In this document: piece after piece, positions 57,182-64,000 of the stretch
Layout of the letters: the number at the start of each line of letters is the position of its first letter
Numbering within the stretch: position 1 is the stretch's first letter
NCBI RefSeq assembly: GCF_900104245.1
Contig: NZ_FMXN01000003.1
Span: 124,001-188,000 of the forward strand
Length of the DNA: 64,000 bases
DNA from: Pseudidiomarina indica
Lineage (GTDB): Bacteria > Pseudomonadota > Gammaproteobacteria > Enterobacterales > Alteromonadaceae
Direction: 5' to 3'
The notes under the pieces: generated by a model
The model's database searches: none
What the model saw: the letters and a program-made list of their open reading frames with translations, nothing else
What the model was told of the DNA's origin: nothing
Made by a program: the position numbers and the translations under genes

Positions 57182-60034
57182 ATGACCGACTATAAACACA
57201 CACTGAATCTGCCGGAAACTGAGTTTCCGATGCGCGGGAATTTAGCGCAGCGTGAACCGCAGATGTTGGAACAGTGGTACGCGGATGACGTGTACGGTTT
57301 GATTCGTCAAGCGAAAGCGGGCAAACCAGTGTTTATTTTGCACGATGGCCCTCCGTATGCGAACGGCGATATTCACATTGGTCATGCGGTCAATAAGATC
57401 TTGAAGGACATGATTGTCAAAGCGAAAACGCTGAGTGACTTTGATGCCCCCTATGTGCCTGGCTGGGATTGCCATGGGTTACCGATTGAATTACAGGTCG
57501 AGAAAAAATTTGGGAAGCCGGGGCAAAAACTGTCAACGGCGGAGTTTCGTCAGAAATGCCGTGACTATGCACTCACGCAAGTAGATGGCCAGCGCGAGAG
57601 CTTTAAGCGATTGGGTGTGTTGGGGGATTGGGACCGTCCTTACCTCACCATGGATCCGAAACAGGAAGCGGACAGTATTCGTGCGTTAGGCAAAATTATT
57701 GCCAACGGACATTTGCAGCAAGGCTTTAAGCCCGTGCATTGGTGTACAGACTGTGGTTCAGCGTTGGCGGAAGCAGAGGTTGAATATCAAGATAAACGTT
57801 CACCAGCAATCGACGTGGGTTTTGCACCGGTTGATACCAGTGCATTCGTGGCGTTATTTGACCACCCAGAACAGCATGCGGGTGAAGGGGATGTCATGGT
57901 GGTTATTTGGACCACCACGCCTTGGACGATTCCAGCCAACCGAGCGATTTCACTGCATCCAAGTTTGGATTATGCCCTAGTGCAGGTGGCGGCAACAGCC
58001 GACCGCCCTGCGCTACGTTTGGTGCTTGCCGATGAGCTTGTGAGCACCGCAATGGCACGTTGGGGGATTGATGATTACCACAAATTAGGATTTGCAAAGG
58101 GTGAGGCATTGGAGCATCAATTGGTGCAGCATCCCTTATTAGCTGATGTGCAGGTTCCACTCATTCTTGGTGAGCATGTCACCACCGACTCCGGTACCGG
58201 CTGTGTGCATACCGCCCCTGGACACGGGGTGGATGACTTTATTGTGGGCCAGCGTTATGGGCTTGAAGTGTATAACCCGGTGGGTGATAACGGTGTTTAT
58301 AAGGACGATACCCCGCTGTTTGCCGGTCAACATGTGATGAAAGCGAATGACAATATTGTCGAAGCGCTGAAAGAAACGGGACGTTTAATTCATCATGAAG
58401 CGTATCATCATTCTTATCCCCATTGCTGGCGTCACAAAACGCCGATTATTTTCCGTGCGACCCCGCAATGGTTTATCAGCATGGATAAGCAAGGGCTACG
58501 GCAGACTGCTTTGGACGAAATTAAACAAGTACGTTGGGTGCCTGAGTGGGGACAAAGCCGCATTGAAAACATGGTGGATGGGCGTCCTGATTGGTGTATT
58601 TCGAGGCAACGCACTTGGGGCAACCCAATTGCGGTCTTTGTGCGACGTGATAACGACGAATTGCATCCACGCACCCTCGAGTTGATTGAAGAAGTAGCCA
58701 AGCTCGTGGAGCAGGACGGTATCCAAGCTTGGTTTGATTTAGATCCAGCAACCCTCCTTGGCGACGAAGCGAGTGAGTATCGTAAAGTGACCGACACCTT
58801 GGATGTGTGGTTTGATTCAGGGGTCACCCATGACACCGTTCTGAATACCACCGCGGGTTTACAGTGGCCAGCAGATTTATACCTAGAAGGTTCTGACCAA
58901 CACCGTGGTTGGTTCCAGTCGTCACTGCTAACGGCCGTCGCCATGTATCAGCAGGCACCCTATCGACAAGTATTAACGCATGGGTTCACCGTGGATGGAC
59001 AGGGGCGGAAAATGTCTAAGTCCATTGGTAACGTGGTTGCTCCGCAAGATGTCATGAATAAGCTGGGCGGTGACATTCTTCGTTTGTGGGTGGCTGCGAC
59101 TGACTACTCCGCAGAAATGACCGTTTCTGACGAAATTTTAAAGCGTGCCGCGGACAGTTATCGACGGATTCGTAATACCGCGCGTTTCTTGCTAGCTAAC
59201 ATGAATGAATTTGAGCCACAGCAGCATGCAGTGCCAGCCGCTGACATGGTCGCAATTGACCGTTGGATTGTGGCGCGCGCGGTCGCTCTACAAGCAGAAA
59301 TTTTAGCGGCGTTGGATGACTATCAGTTCCACTTAGTGGTGCAAAAAGTGATGCACTTCTGCTCGATTGAATTGGGCAGCTTCTATTTGGATGTGATTAA
59401 AGATCGCCAGTACACAGCGAAACGTAACAGTGTGGCACGTCGTTCGTGTCAAACCGCGCTCTACCATATTGCTGAAATGCTGGTGCGCTGGTTGGCACCA
59501 ATCTGTAGCTTTACGGCCCAAGAGGTGTGGGTTGCGTTACCGCAACAATTAGCCGATGGGAAGCAACGTTCGCCTTATGTCTTTACGGAAAGCTGGTATC
59601 AAGTGGATGCCGGCATGCAGGTCAGTGACGATGAGCTGGCGCGCTGGCAAATGGTGCTAGAAGTACGAGACGAAGTGAACCGAGCGATTGAGCAAGCGCG
59701 TCGTGCAGACAAAGTAGGTGGCAGTTTAGAAGCCGAAGTAACGGTGTATGCAGAACCTGCAATTGCGGCCCAGTTACGTAGTTTGGAAGATGAACTGCGC
59801 TTTGCCTTTATTACCTCGGCGGTGGTGGTGAATGAAGTAACCAGTGCGCCGTCAGGTGTTGAGGCCGGTGAGTTGGCAGGAGTTTGGGTGAGTGTGCAGG
59901 AATCAAGCCACCAAAAATGTGAGCGTTGTTGGCATCACCGTGCTGAAGTCGGTACCATTACTGAGCACCCAACCTTGTGTCAGCGTTGTGTGACGAACGT
60001 TGATGGTGCCGGAGAGGAGCGACATTTTGCGTGA
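57182..60034 (+). CDS. ileS: Isoleucyl-tRNA synthetase
   Basis: IleS charges tRNA-Ile and edits valine. The 950-residue class Ia enzyme has the HIGH motif in GDIHIGHA (about residue 65), the large CP1 editing domain, the KMSKS loop (about 608-612) and a C-terminal zinc module with CERC ... CQRC. It starts 41 nt after ribF and overlaps lspA by 8 nt. Confidence 0.98.
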   Translation: MTDYKHTLNLPETEFPMRGNLAQREPQMLEQWYADDVYGLIRQAKAGKPVFILHDGPPYANGDIHIGHAVNKILKDMIVKAKTLSDFDAPYVPGWDCHGLPIELQVEKKFGKPGQKLSTAEFRQKCRDYALTQVDGQRESFKRLGVLGDWDRPYLTMDPKQEADSIRALGKIIANGHLQQGFKPVHWCTDCGSALAEAEVEYQDKRSPAIDVGFAPVDTSAFVALFDHPEQHAGEGDVMVVIWTTTPWTIPANRAISLHPSLDYALVQVAATADRPALRLVLADELVSTAMARWGIDDYHKLGFAKGEALEHQLVQHPLLADVQVPLILGEHVTTDSGTGCVHTAPGHGVDDFIVGQRYGLEVYNPVGDNGVYKDDTPLFAGQHVMKANDNIVEALKETGRLIHHEAYHHSYPHCWRHKTPIIFRATPQWFISMDKQGLRQTALDEIKQVRWVPEWGQSRIENMVDGRPDWCISRQRTWGNPIAVFVRRDNDELHPRTLELIEEVAKLVEQDGIQAWFDLDPATLLGDEASEYRKVTDTLDVWFDSGVTHDTVLNTTAGLQWPADLYLEGSDQHRGWFQSSLLTAVAMYQQAPYRQVLTHGFTVDGQGRKMSKSIGNVVAPQDVMNKLGGDILRLWVAATDYSAEMTVSDEILKRAADSYRRIRNTARFLLANMNEFEPQQHAVPAADMVAIDRWIVARAVALQAEILAALDDYQFHLVVQKVMHFCSIELGSFYLDVIKDRQYTAKRNSVARRSCQTALYHIAEMLVRWLAPICSFTAQEVWVALPQQLADGKQRSPYVFTESWYQVDAGMQVSDDELARWQMVLEVRDEVNRAIEQARRADKVGGSLEAEVTVYAEPAIAAQLRSLEDELRFAFITSAVVVNEVTSAPSGVEAGELAGVWVSVQESSHQKCERCWHHRAEVGTITEHPTLCQRCVTNVDGAGEERHFA

Positions 60035-60536
60035 TACAACACAACAGCAGCAATCAGCAAGTGGGCTCAAGTTTTTGTGGCTCACCTTGGTCTTGATCGT
60101 GATTGACCAGCTGACCAAACAATGGGTGATTCGGGTTTTCGATCTGTATGAAAGCATCGAAATTATGCCGTATTTGAATTTTACCTATGTGCGAAATTTT
60201 GGCGCGGCTTTCAGTTTCCTCAGCGAACAAGGTGGTTGGCAGCGTTGGTTGTTTACCTTGCTAGCGATCACCATCAGTGTGGTACTGGTTATTTGGCTAC
60301 GCCGCAATCCTGGGCATTTGTGGCGGCAGAATTTAGCGTTTTCCTTGATTCTTGCAGGGGCAATTGGCAACGTTATCGACCGCTTGATATATGGGTATGT
60401 CATTGACTTTATTGATGTGTATGTCAACCAATGGCATTGGCCTGCGTTTAACGTGGCAGATTCAGCCATCACAGTTGGTGCTATCTTAATGTTAGTAGAA
60501 GCAGTTTTTGAGCCGCGGCGGGAGTCTCAGTCATGA
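60027..60536 (+). CDS. lspA: Lipoprotein signal peptidase
   Basis: LspA (signal peptidase II) cleaves prolipoproteins such as BamB in this window. It has four membrane segments, the first catalytic region GNVIDRL and the second FNVADSAI, plus [10 protein letters not shown] chose TTG 60027, 7 nt after GAGAGGAG, giving 169 residues; other starts upstream are inside the ribosome site or ileS. It overlaps ileS by 8 nt and fkpB by 4 nt. Confidence 0.96.
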   Translation: MRDTTQQQQSASGLKFLWLTLVLIVIDQLTKQWVIRVFDLYESIEIMPYLNFTYVRNFGAAFSFLSEQGGWQRWLFTLLAITISVVLVIWLRRNPGHLWRQNLAFSLILAGAIGNVIDRLIYGYVIDFIDVYVNQWHWPAFNVADSAITVGAILMLVEAVFEPRRESQS

Positions 60537-60970
60537 TCAGTCGTCTGGCGATCGAACATGGTCGCGAAGTGATTTTGCATTTCACCATTAAACTGACCGA
60601 TGATTCGGTGGCTGATAGCACCAAAGTAGCGGGGAAGCCAGCGAAGTTTCGGATGGGAGATGGCTCGCTGACTGAAAATTTTGAAGCTTGCTTGGTGGGT
60701 CTCAAAGCTGGGGATGAACGCGAGTTCGAACTGGCCCCTGAAGATGCTTTTGGCATGCCAAATCCGGACAACTATTATCAAGTCGCGACAACGAAGTTTG
60801 GTGAGCGGCCTGACATTGGTCAGATTTTTATGTTCCCCCAGCCTGAAGGCGTGGAGCTTCCAGGTATTGTGCGTGCAGTGAACGAACAATTTGTGACCAT
60901 TGATTTCAATCATCCGCTGGCGGGGCAACGGGTGCGCTTTGCGGTTGAAATTATTGCAGTGAACCCCTAA
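60533..60970 (+). CDS. fkpB: FKBP-type peptidyl-prolyl isomerase FkpB (SlpA)
   Basis: The 145-residue protein is an SlpA-like FKBP: an FKBP core with an inserted-in-flap domain, with GDGSLTENFEACLVGLKAGDE and PEDAFG as family marks. It is a cytoplasmic folding helper. Coupled to lspA by a 4-nt overlap. A short hairpin, GCCTG/CAGGC (60976-60980, 60989-60993), lies in the gap before ispH and might attenuate transcription. Confidence 0.94.
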   Translation: MISRLAIEHGREVILHFTIKLTDDSVADSTKVAGKPAKFRMGDGSLTENFEACLVGLKAGDEREFELAPEDAFGMPNPDNYYQVATTKFGERPDIGQIFMFPQPEGVELPGIVRAVNEQFVTIDFNHPLAGQRVRFAVEIIAVNP

Positions 60971-61009
60971 TAAAAGCCTGTACTGATGCAGGCGTGATTG
61001 GAGTTTATC

Positions 61010-61954
61010 ATGAATATTGTATTGGCAAATCCACGAGGATTTTGTGCGGGAGTTGACCGTGCGATCACCATTGTGGAACGAGCACTGGAGATCTTTGAGC
61101 CGCCCATTTATGTGCGACACGAAGTCGTGCACAACAAATACGTGGTGGATTCGTTGCGTCAGCGCGGTGCGGTGTTTGTTGATGAACTGCATGAGGTGCC
61201 AGACGATAGCATTGTGATTTTTTCTGCCCACGGGGTATCACAAGCAGTGCGCCAAGAAGCTAAAGACCGAGGGTTACGGGTGTTTGATGCCACCTGCCCA
61301 CTGGTGACGAAAGTACATATGGAAGTCACGCGGGCTAGTCGTAAAGGACAAGAGTGTGTGCTGATTGGGCATGCAGGCCACCCTGAAGTTGAAGGCACCA
61401 TGGGGCAATATGACAATGCCACGGGCGGGATCTACTTGGTAGAATCTGTTGAAGATGTGGCCACCTTGGAAGTAAAAGACCCCACGCAATTGCACTATAT
61501 GAGCCAAACCACTTTGTCAGTGGATGATACGGCCGCTGTCATTGATGCCTTACGGGCTAAGTTTCCTACTATTCAAGGGCCTCGTAAAGATGATATCTGC
61601 TATGCCACCCAGAATCGTCAGGATGCAGTACGCGAGATTGCCGCAGAAGTCGATTTGCTCTTGGTGGTAGGAGCGCGTAATAGCTCAAACTCTAACCGGC
61701 TGCGTGAACTGGCTGAAAAAATGGGCACCACTGCCTATTTGATTGACGACGCATCTTGTATTGACCGAGCGTGGCTCAATGACTGTGAGAATATTGGTGT
61801 GACAGCCGGCGCTTCAGCTCCCGAAATTCTGGTACGGGATGTGATTGCCCAGTTGCAAGCTTGGGGTGGCAGTACTGCACAAGAGCGCAGTGGGCGCGAA
61901 GAAAACATTACTTTTTCAATTCCACCCGAGTTGCGAGTGGTCGAAGTTCAATAA
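61010..61954 (+). CDS. ispH: 4-hydroxy-3-methylbut-2-enyl diphosphate reductase
   Basis: IspH is the last enzyme of the MEP isoprenoid pathway, producing IPP and DMAPP. The three iron-sulfur cysteines are present: Cys12 (NPRGFCAGV), one near 96 (DATCPLV) and one near 197 ([11 protein letters not shown]). ATG 61010 stands 7 nt after GGAG; an ATG four codons earlier is less well placed. 314 residues. Last gene of its operon, ended by a strong terminator. Confidence 0.97.
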   Translation: MNIVLANPRGFCAGVDRAITIVERALEIFEPPIYVRHEVVHNKYVVDSLRQRGAVFVDELHEVPDDSIVIFSAHGVSQAVRQEAKDRGLRVFDATCPLVTKVHMEVTRASRKGQECVLIGHAGHPEVEGTMGQYDNATGGIYLVESVEDVATLEVKDPTQLHYMSQTTLSVDDTAAVIDALRAKFPTIQGPRKDDICYATQNRQDAVREIAAEVDLLLVVGARNSSNSNRLRELAEKMGTTAYLIDDASCIDRAWLNDCENIGVTAGASAPEILVRDVIAQLQAWGGSTAQERSGREENITFSIPPELRVVEVQ

Positions 61955-61963
61955 CACCCTACA

Positions 61964-62341
61964 TTAGCGCCAGCACTCTGCTGGCGCTTTTTCATCTCGA
62001 TGGGATAACGACAGTATCTCACATGGCCCATCACCAGCAGTGGTTGCTTGGGCAATTAAGGTATAGCTGGTAGCGCTCATGTCGGCAATCTGAAACCGAT
62101 AATGCGGATTAACAGGTACCGTATTAAGCAAGTTCAGATCAGCGTAATGCCCATAAACTAGGTAGTGATGTTCTTGCGCCAGCTGCAAGGTTAACAGTTG
62201 CTGAATCGCTTCGGCGCGTCTGGCTTGGTATACCTGCGTACTCGCATTGGGGAGTAATAAGGATGTCAGGAACCCGATAATTGCGACGACCACCATCAGT
62301 TCCAGCAGTGACCAGCCCAAACTTTTGCCTCTTCTTCGCAT
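61964..62341 (-). CDS. pilE: PilE-like minor type IV pilin
   Basis: The 125-residue prepilin has a basic leader (MRRRGKSLG) and the class III motif WSLLELMVVVAIIGFLTSLLLP with Glu at +5, then an alpha helix and a short beta domain with two cysteines (GPCEIL and the penultimate AECWR), likely the disulfide loop of type IV pilins. First mature residue is Trp rather than the common Phe. ATG 62341 is the only sensible start. It faces ispH tail to tail and is divergent from fimT, whereas the PilE minor pilin more often sits at the end of the fimT-pilX-pilY1 operon. Confidence 0.85.
   Translation of the reverse strand: MRRRGKSLGWSLLELMVVVAIIGFLTSLLLPNASTQVYQARRAEAIQQLLTLQLAQEHHYLVYGHYADLNLLNTVPVNPHYRFQIADMSATSYTLIAQATTAGDGPCEILSLSHRDEKAPAECWR
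61966..61992 (+). terminator. Rho-independent terminator of the ispH operon, inside the pilin gene end
   Basis: AGCGCCAGC (61966-61974) and GCTGGCGCT (61980-61988) form a perfect 9-bp stem with a 5-nt loop, followed by T residues on the plus strand. The same bases encode the last residues of the opposing pilin gene (see findings). Confidence 0.9.
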
Positions 62342-62405
62342 TATTTTCTTTCCTTCGATTAAGCTTATCCTAAGGTTAGTTAAACGAATTGGAGGGCAAG
62401 CTGCA

Positions 62406-62930
62406 ATGCCGACAGGATTCTCGTTATTGGAGTTGATGGTGGTATTGGTGATTCTGATTGTGGCCCTTGGCTGGGGGCTACCCAGTGTGCAAGCACTCAC
62501 CACCACGTTGCGATTACAGGCGGCAGCCCATGATACCTATGCGTTATTGCAGCAGGCTCGATGGCAAGCAATGCAGGATCATGTGCCTCGGTTTGTGGTT
62601 TGGCAGGGCAGTGGTGAACATTGGTGTGTGGCGATTAGCTTACAGGCAGAGTGCGATTGCCGACAGCAGGAATGCGCCATCACTGATGGCGATTTCCGTC
62701 TCCACAGTCATGCTTATCCTGGGGTGATGTTACAAGGGAATACCTTTGCGCAAGGCTCCATGACCCGGTTCGATGGTCAGCGAGGGCTCACTCACGCCTA
62801 TGCGGGGGGTGTGTCTTATGCAGCGAGCTTAGGAGCGCAGGACTCGAGAGGGTTGCGGGTGATTGTCAGTACCCTAGGGCGGGTACGCATCTGTCAACAA
62901 GGCGTGGTGGGGAGCTATGCTGCTTGTTAA
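62406..62930 (+). CDS. fimT: FimT/FimU-like minor type IV pilin
   Basis: The 174-residue prepilin has leader MPTG, cleavage motif G|FSLLELMVVLVILIVALGWG and a GspH/FimT-type domain. Four cysteines are clustered in the middle and end (HWCVA, CDCRQQEC, RICQQ, AAC). ATG 62406 follows GGAGGG at about 10 nt. It overlaps pilW by 14 nt, so the set is an operon for type IV pilus initiation. Confidence 0.85.
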   Translation: MPTGFSLLELMVVLVILIVALGWGLPSVQALTTTLRLQAAAHDTYALLQQARWQAMQDHVPRFVVWQGSGEHWCVAISLQAECDCRQQECAITDGDFRLHSHAYPGVMLQGNTFAQGSMTRFDGQRGLTHAYAGGVSYAASLGAQDSRGLRVIVSTLGRVRICQQGVVGSYAAC

Positions 62931-63540
62931 TTTCGAACAGCGGCAGCAACCGCTCTGGACCGTGACAGCGGGCTTCAGTTTGCTTGAATTGATCGTGGGC
63001 ATGGCGCTTGGTTTGCTGCTAATCACTGGAATGATGACCATGGTGACGCAGGTGTTGGCCAGTCAAGCCCGCACTTTGCAATTAGCGCAAGCCCAAGAAG
63101 AGGCGAACATGGCCTTAGCATTCATGGTGCAAGAGCTTCGCCGTGCTGGCTATTGGGCTCATGCAGCACAACGTTCTAGCGAGCCAACGCCATTTGAACT
63201 GCCATCAAAGGGGCCGTTTCATTGCGTTTTGTTTAGCTACGATGCCAATGGGAATGGGCAGCATGATGGCGACTCCGAATTATTCGGCTTTCGTTTGCAT
63301 CAGTATCAAATCCAACGTCGCCAACGCGGGGCAAACTGCGAACAGTCGGGTTGGGAGAGTATGACCCATTCAGCTCAGTTACGGGTATTAGCGTTGAACT
63401 TTGAATCTCTGCCACGACATCACTCTAAGCTCCCATTACTGCGCATTCGCATGACCATTAGCCATCCGCAGCAGCTGCAGTGGCTACGCGAACTCCAAAT
63501 GACAGTGAGCGTGCGTAATGGGGAGCTGCAGGTCGAATGA
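62917..63540 (+). CDS. pilW: PilW-like minor type IV pilin
   Basis: The 207-residue prepilin has the motif AG|FSLLELIVGMALGLLLITGMM and the PilW helix EEANMALAFMVQELRRAGYW. It needs PilD processing like the others. The leader of 19 residues is long for the class. It overlaps fimT by 14 nt and pilX by 4 nt. The segment after the helix is Cys- and His-containing but otherwise unremarkable. Confidence 0.85.
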   Translation: MLLVNFEQRQQPLWTVTAGFSLLELIVGMALGLLLITGMMTMVTQVLASQARTLQLAQAQEEANMALAFMVQELRRAGYWAHAAQRSSEPTPFELPSKGPFHCVLFSYDANGNGQHDGDSELFGFRLHQYQIQRRQRGANCEQSGWESMTHSAQLRVLALNFESLPRHHSKLPLLRIRMTISHPQQLQWLRELQMTVSVRNGELQVE

Positions 63541-63974
63541 GCGAGACAACTCCTACGCGAATGCGCGGCTTCGCCACCTTAGGCACGGCGGTGTTGCTAT
63601 TGAGCATGATGGTGATGGCCACGCTCTATCGCGCTCAATTTGCTCGCTTCGAGCAACGGATCCTTACTCTCGATATTCGCCAACAGGCGTTGCTTCTCGC
63701 CGCAGATGCTGTGTTAGAGAGAGGGGTGGCGCAGGTCATGGCGGAACCTTCATTGCATGTCCCTTTACTGCAACGAGGGCAATTGAATGACATCGACTAT
63801 GTGCTCGAAGTACAACGGTATGAGCCGCGGGAGGAGTTTGCTGATGAAGAATTGCTCCTGATTCGCGTTATCGTTCAGCACCCCCAGGACGGCGGGGAAT
63901 TACGGCAAGAGCAACAGGTCCGCTTCAGTCCCCGAGGAATTGAGCGGGTGAGGGGGAGTTGGCGTGACTTTTGA
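63537..63974 (+). CDS. pilX: PilX-like minor pilin
   Basis: The 145-residue protein has a short basic leader and the prepilin-like region RG|FATLGTAVLLLSMMVMATLYRAQ without the +5 Glu, as in PilX/GspK-type proteins. Position after pilW supports PilX. It is shorter than many PilX proteins (about 170-200). It overlaps pilW by four bases. Confidence 0.72.
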   Translation: MSETTPTRMRGFATLGTAVLLLSMMVMATLYRAQFARFEQRILTLDIRQQALLLAADAVLERGVAQVMAEPSLHVPLLQRGQLNDIDYVLEVQRYEPREEFADEELLLIRVIVQHPQDGGELRQEQQVRFSPRGIERVRGSWRDF

Positions 63975-64000
63975 GCGGATGAAGGGGCCTCGTTGGCAAG
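63964..64000 (+). CDS. Start of a further minor-pilin-operon gene, cut by the window edge
   Basis: A GTG at 63964, 4-6 nt after the purine run AGGGGGAG, opens a frame (VTFERMKGPRWQ...) that continues past the window end and overlaps pilX by 11 nt. An in-frame ATG at 63979 is the alternative. In related clusters pilY1, the tip adhesin, follows pilX, so that is the best guess, from position only. Confidence 0.4.
   Translation, partial: MTFERMKGPRWQ

Noticed and set aside
1-64000. tRNA genes, CRISPR arrays, insertion sequences, prophage or integron features
   Set aside because: Reading through all gaps showed no cloverleaf-like sequence, no regularly spaced repeats, no transposase or integrase and no terminal inverted repeats.

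Overview
The window is a compact, gene-dense stretch of a gammaproteobacterial chromosome. The organism is probably a marine member of the Alteromonadales, and my best guess is the Idiomarina/Pseudidiomarina group. That guess rests on the near-neutral base composition, the core-gene order (bamB-der; ribF-ileS-lspA-fkpB-ispH next to type IV pilus minor pilins), a full gspC-N operon, an RfaH/ops-controlled capsule operon and a protein-degrading outfit of large secreted protease, TonB receptor and S9 peptidase. I could not check the taxonomy by search. I saw no tRNA, rRNA, CRISPR array, insertion sequence or prophage, and nothing that looks recently acquired.

Layout. 1-3.6 kb: end of bamB, der, and hslO on the minus strand. 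3.7-15.1 kb: a twelve-gene type II secretion operon, gspC to gspN, with overlapping or nearly touching genes. 15.2-18.4 kb: ugd, pgi and rfaH. 18.5-26.9 kb: a group 4 capsule/YjbEFGH-type export operon (gfcA, a fused gfcB-gfcC, gfcD, wza, wzb, wzc) with a promoter, a 12-codon leader reading frame and a perfect ops element in front of gfcA. 27.0-33.5 kb: a DHH phosphoesterase, a ClsC-like phospholipase D lipoprotein (minus), an unknown protein, a Nudix hydrolase, galE and a beta-CASP metallo-hydrolase (minus). 33.6-39.8 kb: a small unknown gene, a GGDEF-EAL membrane protein and a poly-gamma-glutamate cluster (pgsB, pgsC, and a PgsW-like protein, without capA). 40.0-48.7 kb: a CrbR-like regulator, a 1309-residue subtilase, a small lipoprotein and a CrbS-like symporter/histidine-kinase hybrid. 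49.1-53.9 kb: a highly expressed-looking TonB-dependent receptor and an S9 peptidase. 54.0-64.0 kb: rpsT (minus), murJ, the ribF-ileS-lspA-fkpB-ispH housekeeping operon, and a rearranged minor-pilin cluster that ends in a gene cut by the window edge.

How the parts connect. Ugd and Pgi (with GalE further on) supply nucleotide sugars or their precursors. RfaH, made just upstream, would load at the ops site and carry RNA polymerase through the 8-kb export operon. A C-rich, G-poor tract behind wzc is a candidate Rho site, which would suit an RfaH-controlled unit. The type II secretion system can export the large subtilase, whose products could feed the TonB receptor and S9 peptidase.

The observations most worth a second look are the ops/leader-ORF arrangement with the GfcB-GfcC fusion, the CapA-less pgsBC-W cluster, the two unrecognised proteins at 29.7 and 33.7 kb, the pilin gene whose 3' end is the terminator hairpin of the opposing gene, and the tandem DxDG repeats inserted in Der.
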